A stretch of 64,000 bases of DNA from Urophycis tenuis (GCA_036785325.1 JAXIVH010000007.1:2144859-2208858), one strand, 5' to 3'. Counted from the first letter of the stretch, positions 1 to 14,082 are shown. The notes: generated from the sequence alone by a model not told the origin. A program made the numbers and translations.

Positions 1-235
1 CCGCAGTTAAAACACATCCATCGCCGAGAGGCCAACGCGGGCGGCGATAAGCCCGTGTAAATAGAGCGCCTGTGCAGAGTGCGTACGGCTGCAAAGAAAC
101 GCCCGTCTGTCCAGCTTTCACGAATGCCTCAAATGTCTGAGATTCCAGGGGAAAGGCTTCTGGCAGCGAGCACTACGAGAGCTCACGGGGCCGCGGCGCC
201 CAGCCCCACAGCAGTTAAATCACTTCAGTGGACAC

Positions 236-238
<3 letters not shown>

Positions 239-295
<57 letters not shown>

Positions 296-344
296 TGCGT
301 GCGTGTGTGTGTGTGTGTCTGCGTGCGTGTGTGTGTGTGTGTGC
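239..344. repeat. GT microsatellite
   Basis: GT dinucleotides interrupted twice by TCTGCGTGC. Confidence 0.95.
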
Positions 345-647
345 TCTGAACTGTAAAGATTGGCATACATTGGTGGATGCCCGGTGCAGATTGCGAACGC
401 ATCCGGTCCTAACCTCGTCTGACAGCCGTCCATCAAAAACGGGAGTTTGGCAAACTGGAATAATAAGACGTGCTGGGGTATTAATATTGCATCGGGTTGC
501 CCCAGCGCCGCTCCACTCCGGCCATCTCACGATGGCCCTCCGAAGAAATACTGGTCCACAGCTGCATCGCTTCCTGTTTACTACCATGGCGTAATTCTTG
601 TTTTTGCCATTAAGGGCAAAACTGTGATGTGACGTTTCTAAATAAAA

Positions 648-712
648 AGTGTGTGTGTGCGCGCACGCGTGTGCATGTGCGTGTGCGTGCGTGCACATGC
701 GTGCGTATGTGT
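648..712. repeat. alternating GT/GC tract
   Basis: Alternating purine-pyrimidine tract with GTGCGC and GCACGC blocks; Z-DNA-prone composition. Confidence 0.8.
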
Positions 713-1140
713 TGTCATGGCCAGAAATAGAACGGGGGAGAATAATTCATACGCATGCAGGGGGGGAAAGGCCAGGCCTGGCTTCTAAACACGGGTCATG
801 TTATGGGAGGCAACCCTAGGGTCTCTCTTTTCAAATCGAACCCCCCCCCTCCCACACACCCTCCCACCCTCCCACCCCCCCGGCCTCAGGGGCGGACGGG
901 GGTGTCATGACACCGCCCGTGCACTTCGCCGTCTTGTTTTCCAACAACACGGGGCTCTTCCTTCCCCAAACAATACTGTGTGGTGACAACATCCTCCGCT
1001 TCCCAGGGATAGTGGAATATATATATTTTACAGGCAACTCAAGTCTGTCCTGTTCAATGCTCCGCTGACCCCCTGGGGCGACCCGACAGTATTTTGGTCT
1101 CGTAAAAGTGTCGGCACGACGAACGTAGCGTCTCGCTTCG

Positions 1141-1145
1141 CGCGC

Positions 1146-1185
<40 letters not shown>

Positions 1186-1200
1186 ACACACACACACACA
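1141..1200. repeat. CA microsatellite
   Basis: Near-pure CA dinucleotides. Confidence 0.9.
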
Positions 1201-4200
1201 CGTTCATTCATAACCTCTCGGAGGAAACACTCGCACAATAACGGGAAGCAATCAGGAAGGCCCTTCCACGAACTCCGATGACAGCCATTGTTCGCCGCGG
1301 AAGATGGAATTGGCGCCAGCCATCGGTCTGCATCCGAGTGTGTTTGCGTGTATGTGTGTGTCTGCGTGTGTGGGCCACGGGGGGACACTGGCCGAGGTCA
1401 TTGATGAGGTGAAACACACACACACACACACACATATATACACAAGGTTGGAGTGGCAAGTGCCTTAGGTGCTACTAAGGGGCATGGGACCGACGTGATC
1501 CCACCCGTGATTGCGCCACACCATGTTACCCTCTACAGTTTCCTAGCAGCGCAGACTAAACAATAGCCCCCGTCTGTGCAAGCGCGCGCACACACACGCA
1601 CACAATGTCCTTGTGTGATTTATGTGGTGTCTGCCCTCGCAGTCATGGTTACACACACACACACACACGCACACATGTACGCATGCACACGCACACCTGA
1701 CCATTCACTGGACCCGTCCAGTGATTAGTGGAAACAGATGCATGACGTCAAGTCAAGGGTAAATCTGGACTCTCCATGTAGAGGAGCGAGAGGCTGCAGT
1801 AGGCCCCTCACCTGACCTCAGCGAGTGGTCAGTGGCAGAATGGCTTCTTGCACAGCGGCTAGCCCGGCATGCTAACTCCAAGTCATGCGGGTTGTCACAC
1901 CGAGTGCACGGCCGAGAGAGAGAGAGACAGAGAGGCACAGAGAGAGAGAGAGAGAGATAAAAAGTGAAGAATTTGTGTAACTCAAAGAGTCGTCAGAGGC
2001 ATTCCGATTGCAACTAACAGGTATGTCTGGTTGGCTGCATGTGGCAGCCATCTTATAGCGGCATAATGTTTGAGTGAGCGCATGGCCGAGAGAGAGAGAG
2101 AGAGAGAGACAGAAATAGTCAACCTTCTTTTCGGCCAACCCTTCTGACACCCACACGCACACGCGCACACGCACACGCGCGCGCACACACACACACACAT
2201 ACGTAATTAAATAGGTACCGAGTATTTACAAATCGAGTGCTGGACCACGCAAGATGCATCCCGCCAAGTGGTGTCTCCCAGCGGGGGAGGCTAATCTCCT
2301 CAGCGGGCCCCGGGACGCTGAACTGATCATTTCATACTGGTGTGTACTAGCCATGGTCCTGAAGAACCTGCCTGGACGCCATCGCGCAGCACCAAGGAAG
2401 GGCCTCAGTGACATACCATTACCCCCTGGCTGGTCTGGTCAACCTGCGCACATTGAGTGAGTCAACGTGCAACAACAGGTGTGCAGCCTCGCCCGGCCCT
2501 AGAGTCCAGGTCAGTCCGACTCGGGCCAGGTGAGGCTGCTGATGCCAGCCATCAGCCACACACTCCACAGCGGTGGGCGAGCCCAGAGCACGGACAAACG
2601 GCCCAACGCGGAGACACAGACGGTAAAACAAACACAGTGCTCCGTGTTTATTTGGCCGTAAGCTGTTTTTTTTGCTTCATTACGAAGTGAATATGCAATA
2701 TCGTTTCAACTTTAACTTGTTTTAACAGGATCGATATGGATCAATTCTTTACAGTTCTTGACTTGAAGTTGTATAGGTGTGATCTTTATACAAAGAACGG
2801 ATGTTTCCTTCACCGTTGCAGCTCCTGCTCGTCAAGTAATCATATGAGCACACGTCTCCCTCTTTTAAATCATTATTGTGTCTTTTCAAAATTGAATATG
2901 TAATGGAATTGCTGTATCTCAAGCCTCTATATATATCATGTTGATTTTGGTCATTATAATGGACGTAAAAAAAAACAAGTGCGTGTTCGAGACGATTTGC
3001 CCGGTCAACTTTTTGAGGCCATGAGAATTCTTAAACATTATTTTGCGTCCCACCGCGGTCGGGTGCTTTGGGCTGAAGAACACAGCAAATCGATACTAGA
3101 CTCCGGCCTCTTCCCATGGCAGTAAACAGGAATCATGTGTATAAGATAGCAGACAGCTGATAACTGCCTCTTCTACTGTTGTGCCTCTAAGCGTATTTTC
3201 AGGGTTGCCAATACGGCAAACTTTATTTAATGTGCGGGTGTTACATTTTTTTTTCCAATATTCCACAGTGCTCGTTTCTGTTTACGTCTGTGAGTTTTGC
3301 AGGGGTGATGATTAACTCGTGATATAAAATACAACGGCTTCAAATGGCGCTGGGGAAGTTACACCGGGATGCATTTTAATTACCGTGATTGTAAAATCCA
3401 TCTACTTGCGTCCATTGCAATCATTGAATTATTGAAAACTCCACTAGACTCGAAAATAAACCATTGAATTATTTAGAGGAATGTGAAAACGACCAAAAAG
3501 TTGGAAAAACCTGCAGTAAGGCGTCGTGGAGAAGTGGAAACAACGAGGTGCTCAGGGGGAAACCCTGGGTTCTCACCAGGTTTCGGCCAAACCCTCACAC
3601 AAGCAGTTAGCGATGAGGGCTAATCTTTCAGAAAAGTGTTGTTTGCAGAGGGGATTGAAGCCAAAATGAAAGAGCCAATGCGCTGATCATACGTCGGACA
3701 ATGGCTGTGTGTGTGGCTTGTATTTTCACAAACAATTATCCGTTGTAATTGTACAATTATCAATGATTTGAATATCAATTTTCAAGTATTGCTGTATAGA
3801 TGTATTGACTATGTATGTATGTATGTATGTATGTATTGGGTATTTGACTGACAAGGCTTTTACAATTTGTTATTGGACTACTTTTGACCACAATGCGTTC
3901 CAAATGAGCAATTAATCATACTTATGAAATTTGTGTTCTAAACCACTACACAGAAAGATAGTAGCTTCTATGTGTGTGTGTGTCAGAGTTTTCATAACAT
4001 GCAAGCCCGGCCTTTTCCACTCTGCTGGACGGACACACGCAATTTGGTTTAAACAGAGAGAGGAGGAAATTAGCAATGGTTGGCCCCTGAAAGGCTTAAA
4101 CTGCCCCCATTTTAGGTTCCGGAAAAGGAAATTGGTTGTGACGCCAAACATGGGCACTGAGCCAAACCTCATGGCTGTGTTGCCTTGTTTTATGGCGATG

Positions 4201-4569
4201 TACCGATTGTACAGAAAGTCTATGAACTGTGGTGGCTTCAAATCCTCAAATCTCATTTCACACAAGCAAAACAAATGAATTGTGTTGCAACTCTCCCTGA
4301 CGTGAATGCAGAGGTTGTAGCAGGGGGCTTAGCGAGGCTTTCAATGCTTTCGCAAAACTAGGCAAAAAAATGTAATAAATAAAACACAGACCCTACGTCA
4401 CAAAACTACAAGTCCCAGCCTGTGCTGGGCTGCAGGATCAGTCTTCTGCCAAGGTAATGGATGGCGTAAAATCCTGTTTTAAGATCACCTCTGAGTAACC
4501 AGGCCTTGCGTAAATTCACTGCCTTCCATAACATTCTCACCACAGCATGACATAACCTTTCAAGACCGG

Positions 4570-4570
4570 T

Positions 4571-4610
<40 letters not shown>

Positions 4611-4628
4611 GAGTAGTAGTAGGAGTAG
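4570..4628. repeat. GTA trinucleotide array
   Basis: About 19 units of GTA with a few GGA interruptions. Confidence 0.92.
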
Positions 4629-4689
4629 ATTACTTGAAGGAGGGATCTCCCACTCTGCACTTCTTCTCAAGATTTCTTCCTTGCTAGTT

Positions 4690-4816
4690 AAGGGAATTTC
4701 TTCTTGCCCACTGGGGTGCTAGGGTTAGGGGCTGTCATAAATACATGGCCTTTTAAGCCCTTTGAGACCAACTGTGATTAAGGGCTATACAAATAGAATT
4801 GAATTGAATTGAAAAA
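4690..4816 (+). repeat. short-interspersed-repeat 3' part
   Basis: Ends TTAAGGGCTATACAAATAGA plus GAATT repeats, a familiar fish SINE/LINE tail form. Confidence 0.6.
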
Positions 4817-5653
4817 TGGAATAGTGGGAGCTACTCCTAGGTAGCAGCAACAAAAGCAATGATAAAAATGAATGATTAAAAATAATAAATAAATAAAACC
4901 TTGCTACCGCTATAGAGGGAACAGTACGTTTCCTATGTAGCATTTAAAACACACACACACACACACAAAATACGAGCCTGAGAGCAGACACAGAACACGC
5001 AGCAGCAAACGGTTACATGATGTGTGTGGAGTGTTGCGTAACAGTGCAGGGCCAGGGAGTTCAGACGGCACCCATACGCAAAATTCTTCACACTCAACCT
5101 TTAACTCTTTTTGCCAGAGCAAAAAAATAAAACAAAAAAAAAAAAATCATACAAATGTCTGTGCTCGTCATTGTACAATGGAAAAAAAGCCATTTGATGA
5201 GGAGACCAAAGGGGCTCAGGTGCAATCTGAGGAAAGCCACGGGGGGAGGAAAAATACAACAACAAGGGTGTCCTCGCACCGTGGCTCCACCACGGATCAC
5301 AAGTGATGACAGCCTTCCCCCCCCCCCGTCTGGTGAAAACACAACATGCACGGTTCTGACGGGCCGCTGCCTGGCCGTGGTATCGCCGAGCCCGGCCTAA
5401 AACCTGGCCGGCTCCACTAAACGCCAGCACATGACTTGCATCTGTCCCCCTTAGCGCTAAATGAGACACAACATGTGCGCTAACAAAACACGTCTTTACC
5501 CTGAGTGGCGCGGAGGCAGCAGGCTAATCACTTCCATCCAGCGCACATCCCTTCATTAGCTGAGAAAATGAACCAACTGATACGCAGACTGTAATTGGTC
5601 TACAAAGATGAAAATCTGTCTTAATGAAGTGTTGTTTCTCTATTCTAGCACTA

Positions 5654-5694
<41 letters not shown>

Positions 5695-6439
5695 TACATA
5701 CATACACACATTTTGCACTATAATAGAGAAACCACCGTTTATTTTACTTTGATGGCCCCTCAACAACAAGTTGAATTATAAGAAGCTGAAGCAGAAACTG
5801 TAGTCAGTGAGCAGATTGTTTAATGTGTGGAACGCATCACCATAGCAGCGTCTCCACATTCTTGCACTGTGGGGTAAGTTCTTCACTTCCTTGAAATCTA
5901 GGTGAGTGATGTGCACATACGAGCCCAACTTGTGACTTCACGGAGCCGCGGTCCAAACGAAACACTCGAGAGAGTGCGGCGCCGAGACCCTTCGGATGAG
6001 CTGTTGTTGTACTGGATGGCGTCGAACCGATATCGCCAACGTGGCTAACAGCCATTGTAAAATGTTATTACCGACTGCGGTGGAATTCAAGCACTCGCAG
6101 CATTGAAAGATAAGCACATTATCTTGATATCATTCTTGGGAAGGGTAGAGCTGGGAGTGGAGGACCCCTGGAGAGCGAGCCCCATCCCAGTAGGCCTATT
6201 CATAGAAGCCTTAAACAAGTTGTAGCCATGCTGCTCTCCGCCTCGGCCGTGACTCATTTGTCCGGCTGTTTCGGTGAAAAACTCACGGTAAACATCATTT
6301 GTTCCTTGCGGTTAAGCGGCACTTAAAGACGCATGCAATTCGGCTCAAACTGCAATCCTAACTCATTACGACGGATGTTAGGGACGCCGGTGTGCTCGGT
6401 CGACTGCACCTAAAAAGGGACCGCGTCGCACAGACTTAC

Positions 6440-6988
6440 TTCTCTGACAGTGCTTCTGGGTCCAGCAGCGCTCGCTGAAGTGCCCGTTGATGGTGGTCAT
6501 CTGGCACGTGGTCTTCCCCTTGGCCGCCCCCGGGCACACGTCGCCGCACTCGCGGTCGTTCTTGTTGGCCACGATGTAGTTGTCCTCCACCGTGTCCAGG
6601 ATCTTGGCCCAGTCCAGCGTGGACAGGTAGCAGAGGTCCGGGTTCTTCTCGATGCGCACGGCGCCCCGCGTGATGTTCATCAGGCTGTGCAGGCCGATCT
6701 CGCGCAGCTGCAGCATCTCGAACAGCACCAGGGCGTAGTTGAAGAACAGGTTGTGGCCGCGGATCACCGTCAGGTTGGGGAAGAGGTCGGTGAGGCTCTC
6801 CATGCCGTAGACGCGGAACAGCAGCAGGTAGTCGGTCACCACGCGCAGCCGGGGGAAGCTGAGGCCCCGGAAGTCCTCGGGCTTGGTCCTGAACATGAGC
6901 AGGATCTTCAGGTGGCCCTCGATGACCGTGCAGTTCTCCAGCAGGTGCAGGTTGGTCACGTTGTTCCTGATGTCCTTGCTTGGACAAA
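6440..6988 (-). CDS. insr: insr exon 2 (L1 domain and start of Cys-rich region)
   Basis: 549 nt, close to the 552 nt I recall for human INSR exon 2. The acceptor is ctcag at 6989-6993 and the donor is A|gtaagt ending at 6434. The peptide contains ILLMFRTKPEDFR, DYLLLFRVYG, LFPNLTVIRG and NITRG, which are hallmarks of the L1 leucine-rich repeats, and ends ERCWTQKHCQR. Third codon positions are almost all G or C, so this exon is far more GC-rich than its AT-rich flanks; this also leaves other frames open by chance. Confidence 0.95.
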
Positions 6989-8663
6989 CTGAGGGAGGGA
7001 GGGGGGTGGGGGGTGGGGGGAGAGGGAGAGTGAGTGAGAGATTTTATTAAGCGGACTGCGTTCCTCGCGGCATTAAATATAGAGCTGGTAAATCAAAAAT
7101 AACAGCATTAAGCTACTGTAATTACAGGTTAGGCTTTTACAAGCATTTGCTAAGATTTTCTGGAATGTTAAAATAATGCAAAGTAGTGCAATTTTGTACT
7201 ACTGTGCACTTTCTCTTAACTTGGAAAAAAACACATTATAACCCTAATGGCGAGTTTGTGAAAGGTCAAGAATTACATATTAACATGTACAGCAAATGCC
7301 TTGGTCAGCAATGGCAACGCCACAGCATCGATGCGGTTTCGAGCTCTTTCAGAGCTTTCCAGTGAAATCTGAAATGTCCCTTTTCAGTTCCATATTGATT
7401 CCTGCGGATCAATGCGACCACAGAGTGACGCAGGAAATCGGCTCTCTCCGACTGCTCAACGGGCATGTTTGGAAGAACATTAGGGTGGTCTTGAAAAGGG
7501 AGAACCCTGAGGATGTAATGAGAGGGATAGTTCATGAAAAAATGTGCGGTTGCGTCGCCAGCTTTGATGACAACCAGGCCTCTTTGTTTGGCAACCACAA
7601 TTCTGGCGAGAAGCCACAGTCATATGGAACACTGTCATCAATCTACCATGGGGATCATCCCCTGCCTCTTATTAGGCCCGCAGAGCTGCTACCGTTATTT
7701 AAGGCCGTTCATTTAAGAAAGCATTAGCTAATGTGTAAAAAAATATACCTTAACTACCATCCTATTTACAAGTCAACAGTAGGCCTATAATTGATCAATA
7801 ATTTTGGAAACAGGGCACAGGAAAAGGGTTTTTTTTTTTTTTTTTAGAGACGGAGCTTGGGAAATCTCTGGGCCAATCTAACAGTTAGGTCAAAGGTCAT
7901 AGGTGAGGCTGGAGGAATGCTGCCACGGTGACCTACCCCCGAGCTTCACATCCGGAATCAAGTGGTGGAGGGAAAAGGTTAAGACCTAGAAATCTAAATG
8001 GTGGCATCTCATTTACAAGTGTGTGCGGTACGGGACAGCCAGGAAAGCGGGGACACCCGGGCCCCGGCGAGTTCAGCGCAGAGGGTTCGGGTTCAGGCTA
8101 ACAAACCGGCTTCTCACTCAGTGACCTTTATAGCCTGAATGTTAACAGCACATTAAAATGGTCTGAGCTTACTCCTGAAACGGTTTTGGCAGGGACAATG
8201 CGGTTTTGAATTGCTATTAAAAGGATAATCTGCTCATTCGGAGTGGTTCATTTAAAAAAAGTGTTTTTACAATGCAATGCCGGGCCTCGTCTGTGGCCCG
8301 ACGTGTTGCCACATCATAAGCATGAACTGTGTCCCGCAAACCGGCCGTCTCAACCCAAGGGGAACGCAGCCCTACAAAAGGAAAAGAGAGTCGCCGTTCT
8401 AGCCTACAGGCGTCGGGAGCCATTGCGAAGCCCAACCTTAAGAGGAAACTCGTTCACCTCCCGTCTGGAGATTAACTCTTTACTGCTTCTCAAACATAGG
8501 GCTTATTAAAACATATATAAATATATATGTATGTAAAAGGGGACAGCGGATGTGCTGGGCGGGACGGACACCTGCGACGTGACAGTAAGATGACCCGGCC
8601 GGGACGGGGAACCGAGTGACCCTGCAGGACATGGCTGGGGTGCTGCACCCCCGGCTTCAATCG

Positions 8664-8724
<61 letters not shown>

Positions 8725-9369
8725 CACTTCAGGCACAGCACTGTATTTTTAGCCCTGCATTCCCCAAAGAGAATCTAATACACTCCGTCCATACAGACAG
8801 TGGCTGCATTGCAATAATGGGACACTCTGGGGGCCCGGCGTGCAAAAACAGCAGGAACCAAAGAACTTAGGACTCACGCTCGGCGCCCCATTCATGATAT
8901 GAAAAGGCAAAAAAAACAATTAGCCCGACGAATACNNNNNNNNNNNNNNNNNNNNNNNNNNNNNNNNNNNNNNNNNNNNNNNNNNNNNNNNNNNNNNNNN
9001 NNNNNNNNNNNNNNNNNNNNNNNNNNNNNNNNNNNNNNNNNNNNNNNNNNNNNNNNNNNNNNNNNNNNNNNNNNNNNNNNNNNNNNNNNNNNNNNNNNNN
9101 NNNNNNNNNNNNNNNNNNNNNNNNNNNNNNNNNNNCACACTGTTGTGTTTTGATTATTTATATTTTGGACTCCCAAGTCGCGTTCATGTTCCCGCTTCTG
9201 TCGCACGGGAACTAAAATACAGAAGGCAACCGTTCAGGCAGTGGCCCAGGCTCAGAGGCCTACCAGTTACCCAACCATCGAGATGTGCAACACCACCAGG
9301 CTGAGAGAGAGACAGAGACAGAGACAGAGACAGACAGAGAGAGAGAGAGAGACAGACATAGAGACAGAC

Positions 9370-9424
<55 letters not shown>

Positions 9425-9487
9425 CAGACATAGAGAGAGAGAGACAGAGAGACAGGCATAGAGAGAGAGAGAGAGAGAGACAGACAT

Positions 9488-9524
<37 letters not shown>

Positions 9525-9616
9525 AAGAGAGAGGGAGAGAGACAGACAGACAGAGAGAGAGAGAGAGACAGACAGAGAGACAGACATAGAGACAGAGAAA
9601 GAGAGAGGGAGGGAAG

Positions 9617-9684
<68 letters not shown>

Positions 9685-10986
9685 GAGAGAGGCACAGGGA
9701 GAGAGAGAGCGAGCGCTTGCCGGGTGTGCAGAAAGAACACAAACAGTGAGCCGTTGCGACACTTCTCTTTTACAAGGTTTCGCTGCTCTTGTTGATTTTT
9801 CCAGCCGGCGCTGCGGTCGACTGTGATCTGCAGAACGCCGAGGTCACAGAGGAACGCGCTCACCGGTGCCGAAGCCTGGCGCGACATTCCCGCGCGCATC
9901 AGGAAGCGCTCCGCGGTCCCGTCCTTATAACACATTTATTAAAAAATATATATATGTGCAAAATGAAACCCTGCAGCCTCAGTGGGGGATCTTCTATACA
10001 TACCACGTCATGAATGACTACAGACATCCAGCTGGAACATTCAACTGGTTTCTGTTATCATCGCTGCCCACCGAGCACTGCTGTTCGCACCACGAGCAGG
10101 TGTTTATTTTACTGGCTCGGGAGACAGAATGCAATTAAAACGTGATTGGCGGCGTACCTGCAGCAAACATGCTTCTGTTAGCAGTCCCCGTCATAAACAC
10201 CAAGACAACACGGTTGTTGTGTTTTTTTTATGAATCCAAGAGGAAAGGCACTATTGGCTGTGACGCGCTGAGTGTGGGGATGATTCCGAATGGCTGATAA
10301 ATTAAGCGTGGCCTGAAGCACTTCAGGTACAACCATCGGTTCAGTCGGGCACGGCCGCACATTTCAACCTGATGAACGGAACGAGCGCATGAAAAGAGGT
10401 GATGAACGGCCAGATAAACATGTGTGAATTATCCTTTTGAATGTGAGCGAGGTATTACGAGATTGTGTGACATACATTTTGAACACGCAATTTTCATGAG
10501 CATCGATCGATGATATAAGAAGATGAATATATTTCTTCCCCCTTCAATCCATACCCAGGAGTTCACTTCTTTTTTTTTTTTTACAGGGCAAAAAATGCCA
10601 GTGTTGACACTGAGGTAATTATTACCTGTAAACGTTTAAGAGCTCAATAACAAGGACATTTCCTTTTTTATCAGGGGCACGGTGTCAAGGATAAACATCT
10701 GAGAAAAGAACACTACTTGCCAGACACTTGTGTTGTGTCACACTAGACGTGAGGTGTAGTGTAGGGAATGGAGTATGGGGGAGGGAGGGGTGGGCGGGTT
10801 GGGTGGTGGTGGTGGTGGTGGTGGGGGTGGTGGGGGGAATGTTGGACCGGGGATAGTGGGAGATTACTTTACGCGCGTGATTTTTTTTTTTTTTCCCCCC
10901 CCAAGCAGAATTTATGCAAGTTGAGGCGCACCATTTCCCATCGCATGGCTCTTTTGTGTACAGGCGCAGACAAACTGGACACATCG

Positions 10987-11083
<97 letters not shown>

Positions 11084-13914
11084 CGCACTGCCCCGCATGT
11101 TACGGTGTTGTGTGGCCGCGGGTCTACACGCGGGCCCGCATCACGGGCTTACTGTGGGCCGTACTACTGGACTGCCTGGGATTGGGGGGGCGGGGGGGTA
11201 AAACCAAAACGAAACAAAACAAAAGAAGACGACGACAACAACAGGTCGGCTGTGTAGCCTGACAACAGGCTCCCAACACCTGGGACAAAAGGCTCTCTGT
11301 TGACATGCACCGTGGCCACGGAGAGTGACAAGCAGAGATGACTGGTCGGACGACCTGAGCGGCACACAGCGGCACTCAAGCAGAGGTGAACCGAGCTGGC
11401 AGGGGTAGGACGGTGACGTGGAGGGGGGTGGGGGCTGTGGTCGGTACCGCCGCGCACATACGTGCGTGGCTGTCGGGGGGGGGGGGGGGGGGGGGGGGGG
11501 GTAGTAGAGTGTCCCGAGATTCCCGTCAGTCTTGGTTACGAAAAACTGGTGGGGACAGGCCCCGCGACCTGTGCGTGTGCGTGTGTGTGCGGAGGGGGAG
11601 AGGTTATGTTGTTTATGTTTCATTTCCTCAGCAGTATATACAGGACAGGTGCAGCGACGCTGCCACTGTCCGCATGCACTGATGAACGATGAGCAATCTC
11701 GTGCGTTCAGTAACAATGTTGGAAAACATCCAAAACGGTAGCAACATTTAAAAAAAGGTACAAGAACAGGCAGTTGCATTGCTCTCTTGGATGGAACGTG
11801 CCGCTGCGTTCCTGTCATTTACAACTCTGAGTTATGGGACACCATGACACGATGTGCAAAAACAGGGACACGGTGTAAAATGTCAAGGACCATACCTGTA
11901 CTTCGGATTGATTCTGTACGTACATAGCCATTTGCCACCCATACATATCTGCGATCCTTACCATTAACCTGTGATATTAGGACATTGTAGTTTTGGATTT
12001 GAACCTTACCTTACCTCTAATGTGTGGACCTAACTGTAACCATCACTTGTGACATTGTGCTCTTTGAAAATGCCCCCTTCTGTTATTTTGTTTAATTTTG
12101 CATTTATGATACCAACTGCCCTACATATAATCATTCTATTAGTGCACCTTACTGCTCTTTTACAATTTTACTCCTCTATCGTTTAATACACCATCATTGC
12201 CCTCAGGATACATAAACTAATATCGTATCGTCTCTCATTGGTCCGACTCCAGAAGATAGGTACAACTAACACACATTAATGTGTGAAAAACCTCTTTTGG
12301 AAAAGAAAAACCTTAAGTTGACAACTCAGCAACGCTATGAACTACCTTAATAGAAACAATTTCAAGTCTTCACTCACAAACAATATTAGTCGACACAGTT
12401 TGACTGAAGATGCAAATTCAATGACAGCCGTAAATATTGTTTGCAAGATGACAAATGCCTTTGTTCTGCTGTCCATAAATGGCTTCAGCTAAAGCAAAGT
12501 AAAACTGCAAAACAAATCAGTAGATTCGGAAATGTCATGCCAATGTAGGGAATGCTTAATATTTTATAATCAGACTTATTGACGAGCAATTGCTAACACA
12601 TGAAGAACACTGAATCGTGTGTAACATACGGCATACCGGTAGAAAGATGATTACCCAAGCTGCTAGTAGAGGTGCAATATCGTTGCGTTCATCGCAAATT
12701 AACACAATCAGACTTATATTTTGATGAATAGGGCACTCTGCGAAGGGAATTGAGACTACCAAACCGCTACGCCCTTTAGTGGCTTGCGGCTAGTGAGATT
12801 TAATACACGAGTCAATAATAATCCCACTCACGTTTTAGTAAGAATTGCTTCGCAATTTCACAAGTGGCTTGTAGCTATACCCTAATATTATATAGCATAT
12901 GCCTAAATAAAGGGATGGAAAAGAGAAACAACAAGAACAGAGAGCATATTTGCTTCCAACAAGGCAAAGACAACTGTCACAGGAACATTTATAGCTATTT
13001 CGGAAGGTCTAGACTGTTGAGAAACAGCGTGAGGCACAGTTGGGGATAAAGAACTTCGATGTTCACTCCCTCCCTCTCTCTCTGAACAATAAATAACTAA
13101 CAAACCCGATATGACCTTATCATGGGCAGGATTTTGCATGTAGTTTACTCAAAACGAATCATAACAATGCCTGTATCAGCGACAGGTTTATTGACTATTC
13201 TTTTAAGGCTGTTTAGATATTAAGCTCCGTGATAATCCGTGAAACCAGACTGTTTCGAAATACATTTCACAACACGCACGTTTGCAATAGGCGACAGATT
13301 CAGGTAAACCCGCAAGTTTACAGTGTGTACAGTCACATTGTTCCACCATGAAATGTGGGGAAAAGTCACGGAGGAAAGATAGTGGCTTCATTCATTCTTG
13401 CATCTTGATAAATATCGTGTTCTAGCAGGGCCTTTTGAAAGCTGAACATATTTTGTTTAAAAAAAATAATAATAATAATAAAATAATAATAATAATAATA
13501 ATAATTACATTAATATGTAGCACACAACATCTAACACGTCATAATGTTGGAAAACGAATACATAAAAAAGGCATAAGCCAGGCTTGATAAAAACAAATAT
13601 CAGATCACTTTAATCTAAAAACACAGCCTGGGGAGAAAATATTTTGTTGACTGAATGTGGAGTCGATACGCGTTAACCTTTGTCCTTTACCAATACAGTG
13701 GCATGTTACCATGCAATTGTTGCCTACATGTTATTAGTTTGAGCATGGACCACTGTGACAACTGTGCAATAAAAATAAAATAAAAAAGTATAAAATATGC
13801 TTGATGGACATGTTCAAGGTGGAAGGACTACTTACTCTCTGCAGTCGTGTGATGATTGTTCCATAAAACGCAGATTGTGGCTACAAAAACCACAAAGAAA
13901 GTCCGCAGCGGCAT
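6440..13914 (-). CDS. insr: insulin receptor, coding exons 1-2 (partial gene)
   Basis: Receptor tyrosine kinase subunit precursor; at the cell surface it binds insulin and signals through IRS/PI3K and MAPK. Two exons are visible (13836-13914 and 6440-6988), giving about 209 residues: a signal peptide, the leucine-rich L1 insulin-binding domain, and the first cysteines of the cysteine-rich region. Seen: the start of the mature chain is CPSKDIRNN, followed by four N-glycosylation sequons (NVT, NCT, NLT, NIT) at the places I recall for the human receptor. TVEDNYIV, AKGKT and ERCWT match the insulin receptor rather than IGF1R, whose equivalents differ (SNNYIV, for example). The intron is phase 1 and joins as A+TT. 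The remaining exons lie left of the window. Whether this is the insra or insrb copy cannot be told here. Confidence 0.93.
8665..8718. repeat. GT microsatellite
   Basis: Uninterrupted GT dinucleotides. Confidence 0.95.
8936..9135. other. assembly gap (200 N)
   Basis: Exactly 200 N, which looks like an estimated or default gap size, just left of the complex GA/GACA array that probably broke the assembly. Confidence 0.99.
9303..9692. repeat. GA/GACA compound microsatellite
   Basis: About 390 bases of GA dinucleotides mixed with GACA tetranucleotides and rare CATA units. Confidence 0.95.
10987..11074. repeat. GT microsatellite
   Basis: About 44 uninterrupted GT units. Confidence 0.95.
11475..11501. 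repeat. poly-G tract
   Basis: 27 G in a row; length in the assembly may be unreliable. Confidence 0.9.
13836..13914 (-). CDS. insr: insr coding exon 1 (signal peptide)
   Basis: The ATG at 13914-13912 opens a 26-codon exon beginning MPLRTFFVVFVATICVLW, a short basic start and then a hydrophobic core, as in a secretory signal peptide. It ends in a strong donor (A|gtaagt). Its 79 nt leave one base over, which the next exon completes to give an isoleucine before the first cysteine. Confidence 0.85.
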
Positions 13915-14082
13915 ATTGGCTCAGGTGAAGTCAATTTCCAGCGCAGTCTAAATCAAATTTTAAAATAGTCCTCGGGAACAAAACCCAAACTAGCAACAAC
14001 AACAAAAAAAATGCTTGAGGAAATCGGTTTTGTTATGCAGCACTAGTAATCAGGCAAACAAAAATAAAAACAGACATCCCGG

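Larger units (their letters stand above)
1..6439 (-). other. insr: insr intron 2 (partial)
   Basis: No exon seen. Holds GT arrays (239-344, 648-712), CA arrays (1141-1200, 1640-1690, 2150-2200), a GTAT array (about 3809-3837), a GTA array (4570-4628), an interspersed-repeat tail (4690-4816) and a TA/CA run (5651-5710). Nothing resembling the next insr exon (cysteine-rich domain) is present. Confidence 0.7.
6989..13835 (-). other. insr: insr intron 1
   Basis: 6.8-kb intron without a recognised gene. Contains a GT array (8665-8718), the assembly gap, the GA/GACA array, a second GT array (10987-11074), a 27-base poly-G (11475-11501) and an AAT run (13466-13505). A 143-codon open frame at 7296-7727 on the plus strand has no recognisable homology. 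Confidence 0.7.

Noticed and set aside
6450..6992. 180-codon open frame on the plus strand and another on the minus strand over insr exon 2
   Set aside because: Shadows of the real exon; its GC-rich third positions remove stops in the other frames.
7296..7727. 143-codon frame in insr intron 1
   Set aside because: No recognised domain, no splice or promoter context; likely chance.
9184..9935. Leu-Ser-Val-Cys-rich frames up to 222 codons
   Set aside because: Translation of the GACA/GA repeat.
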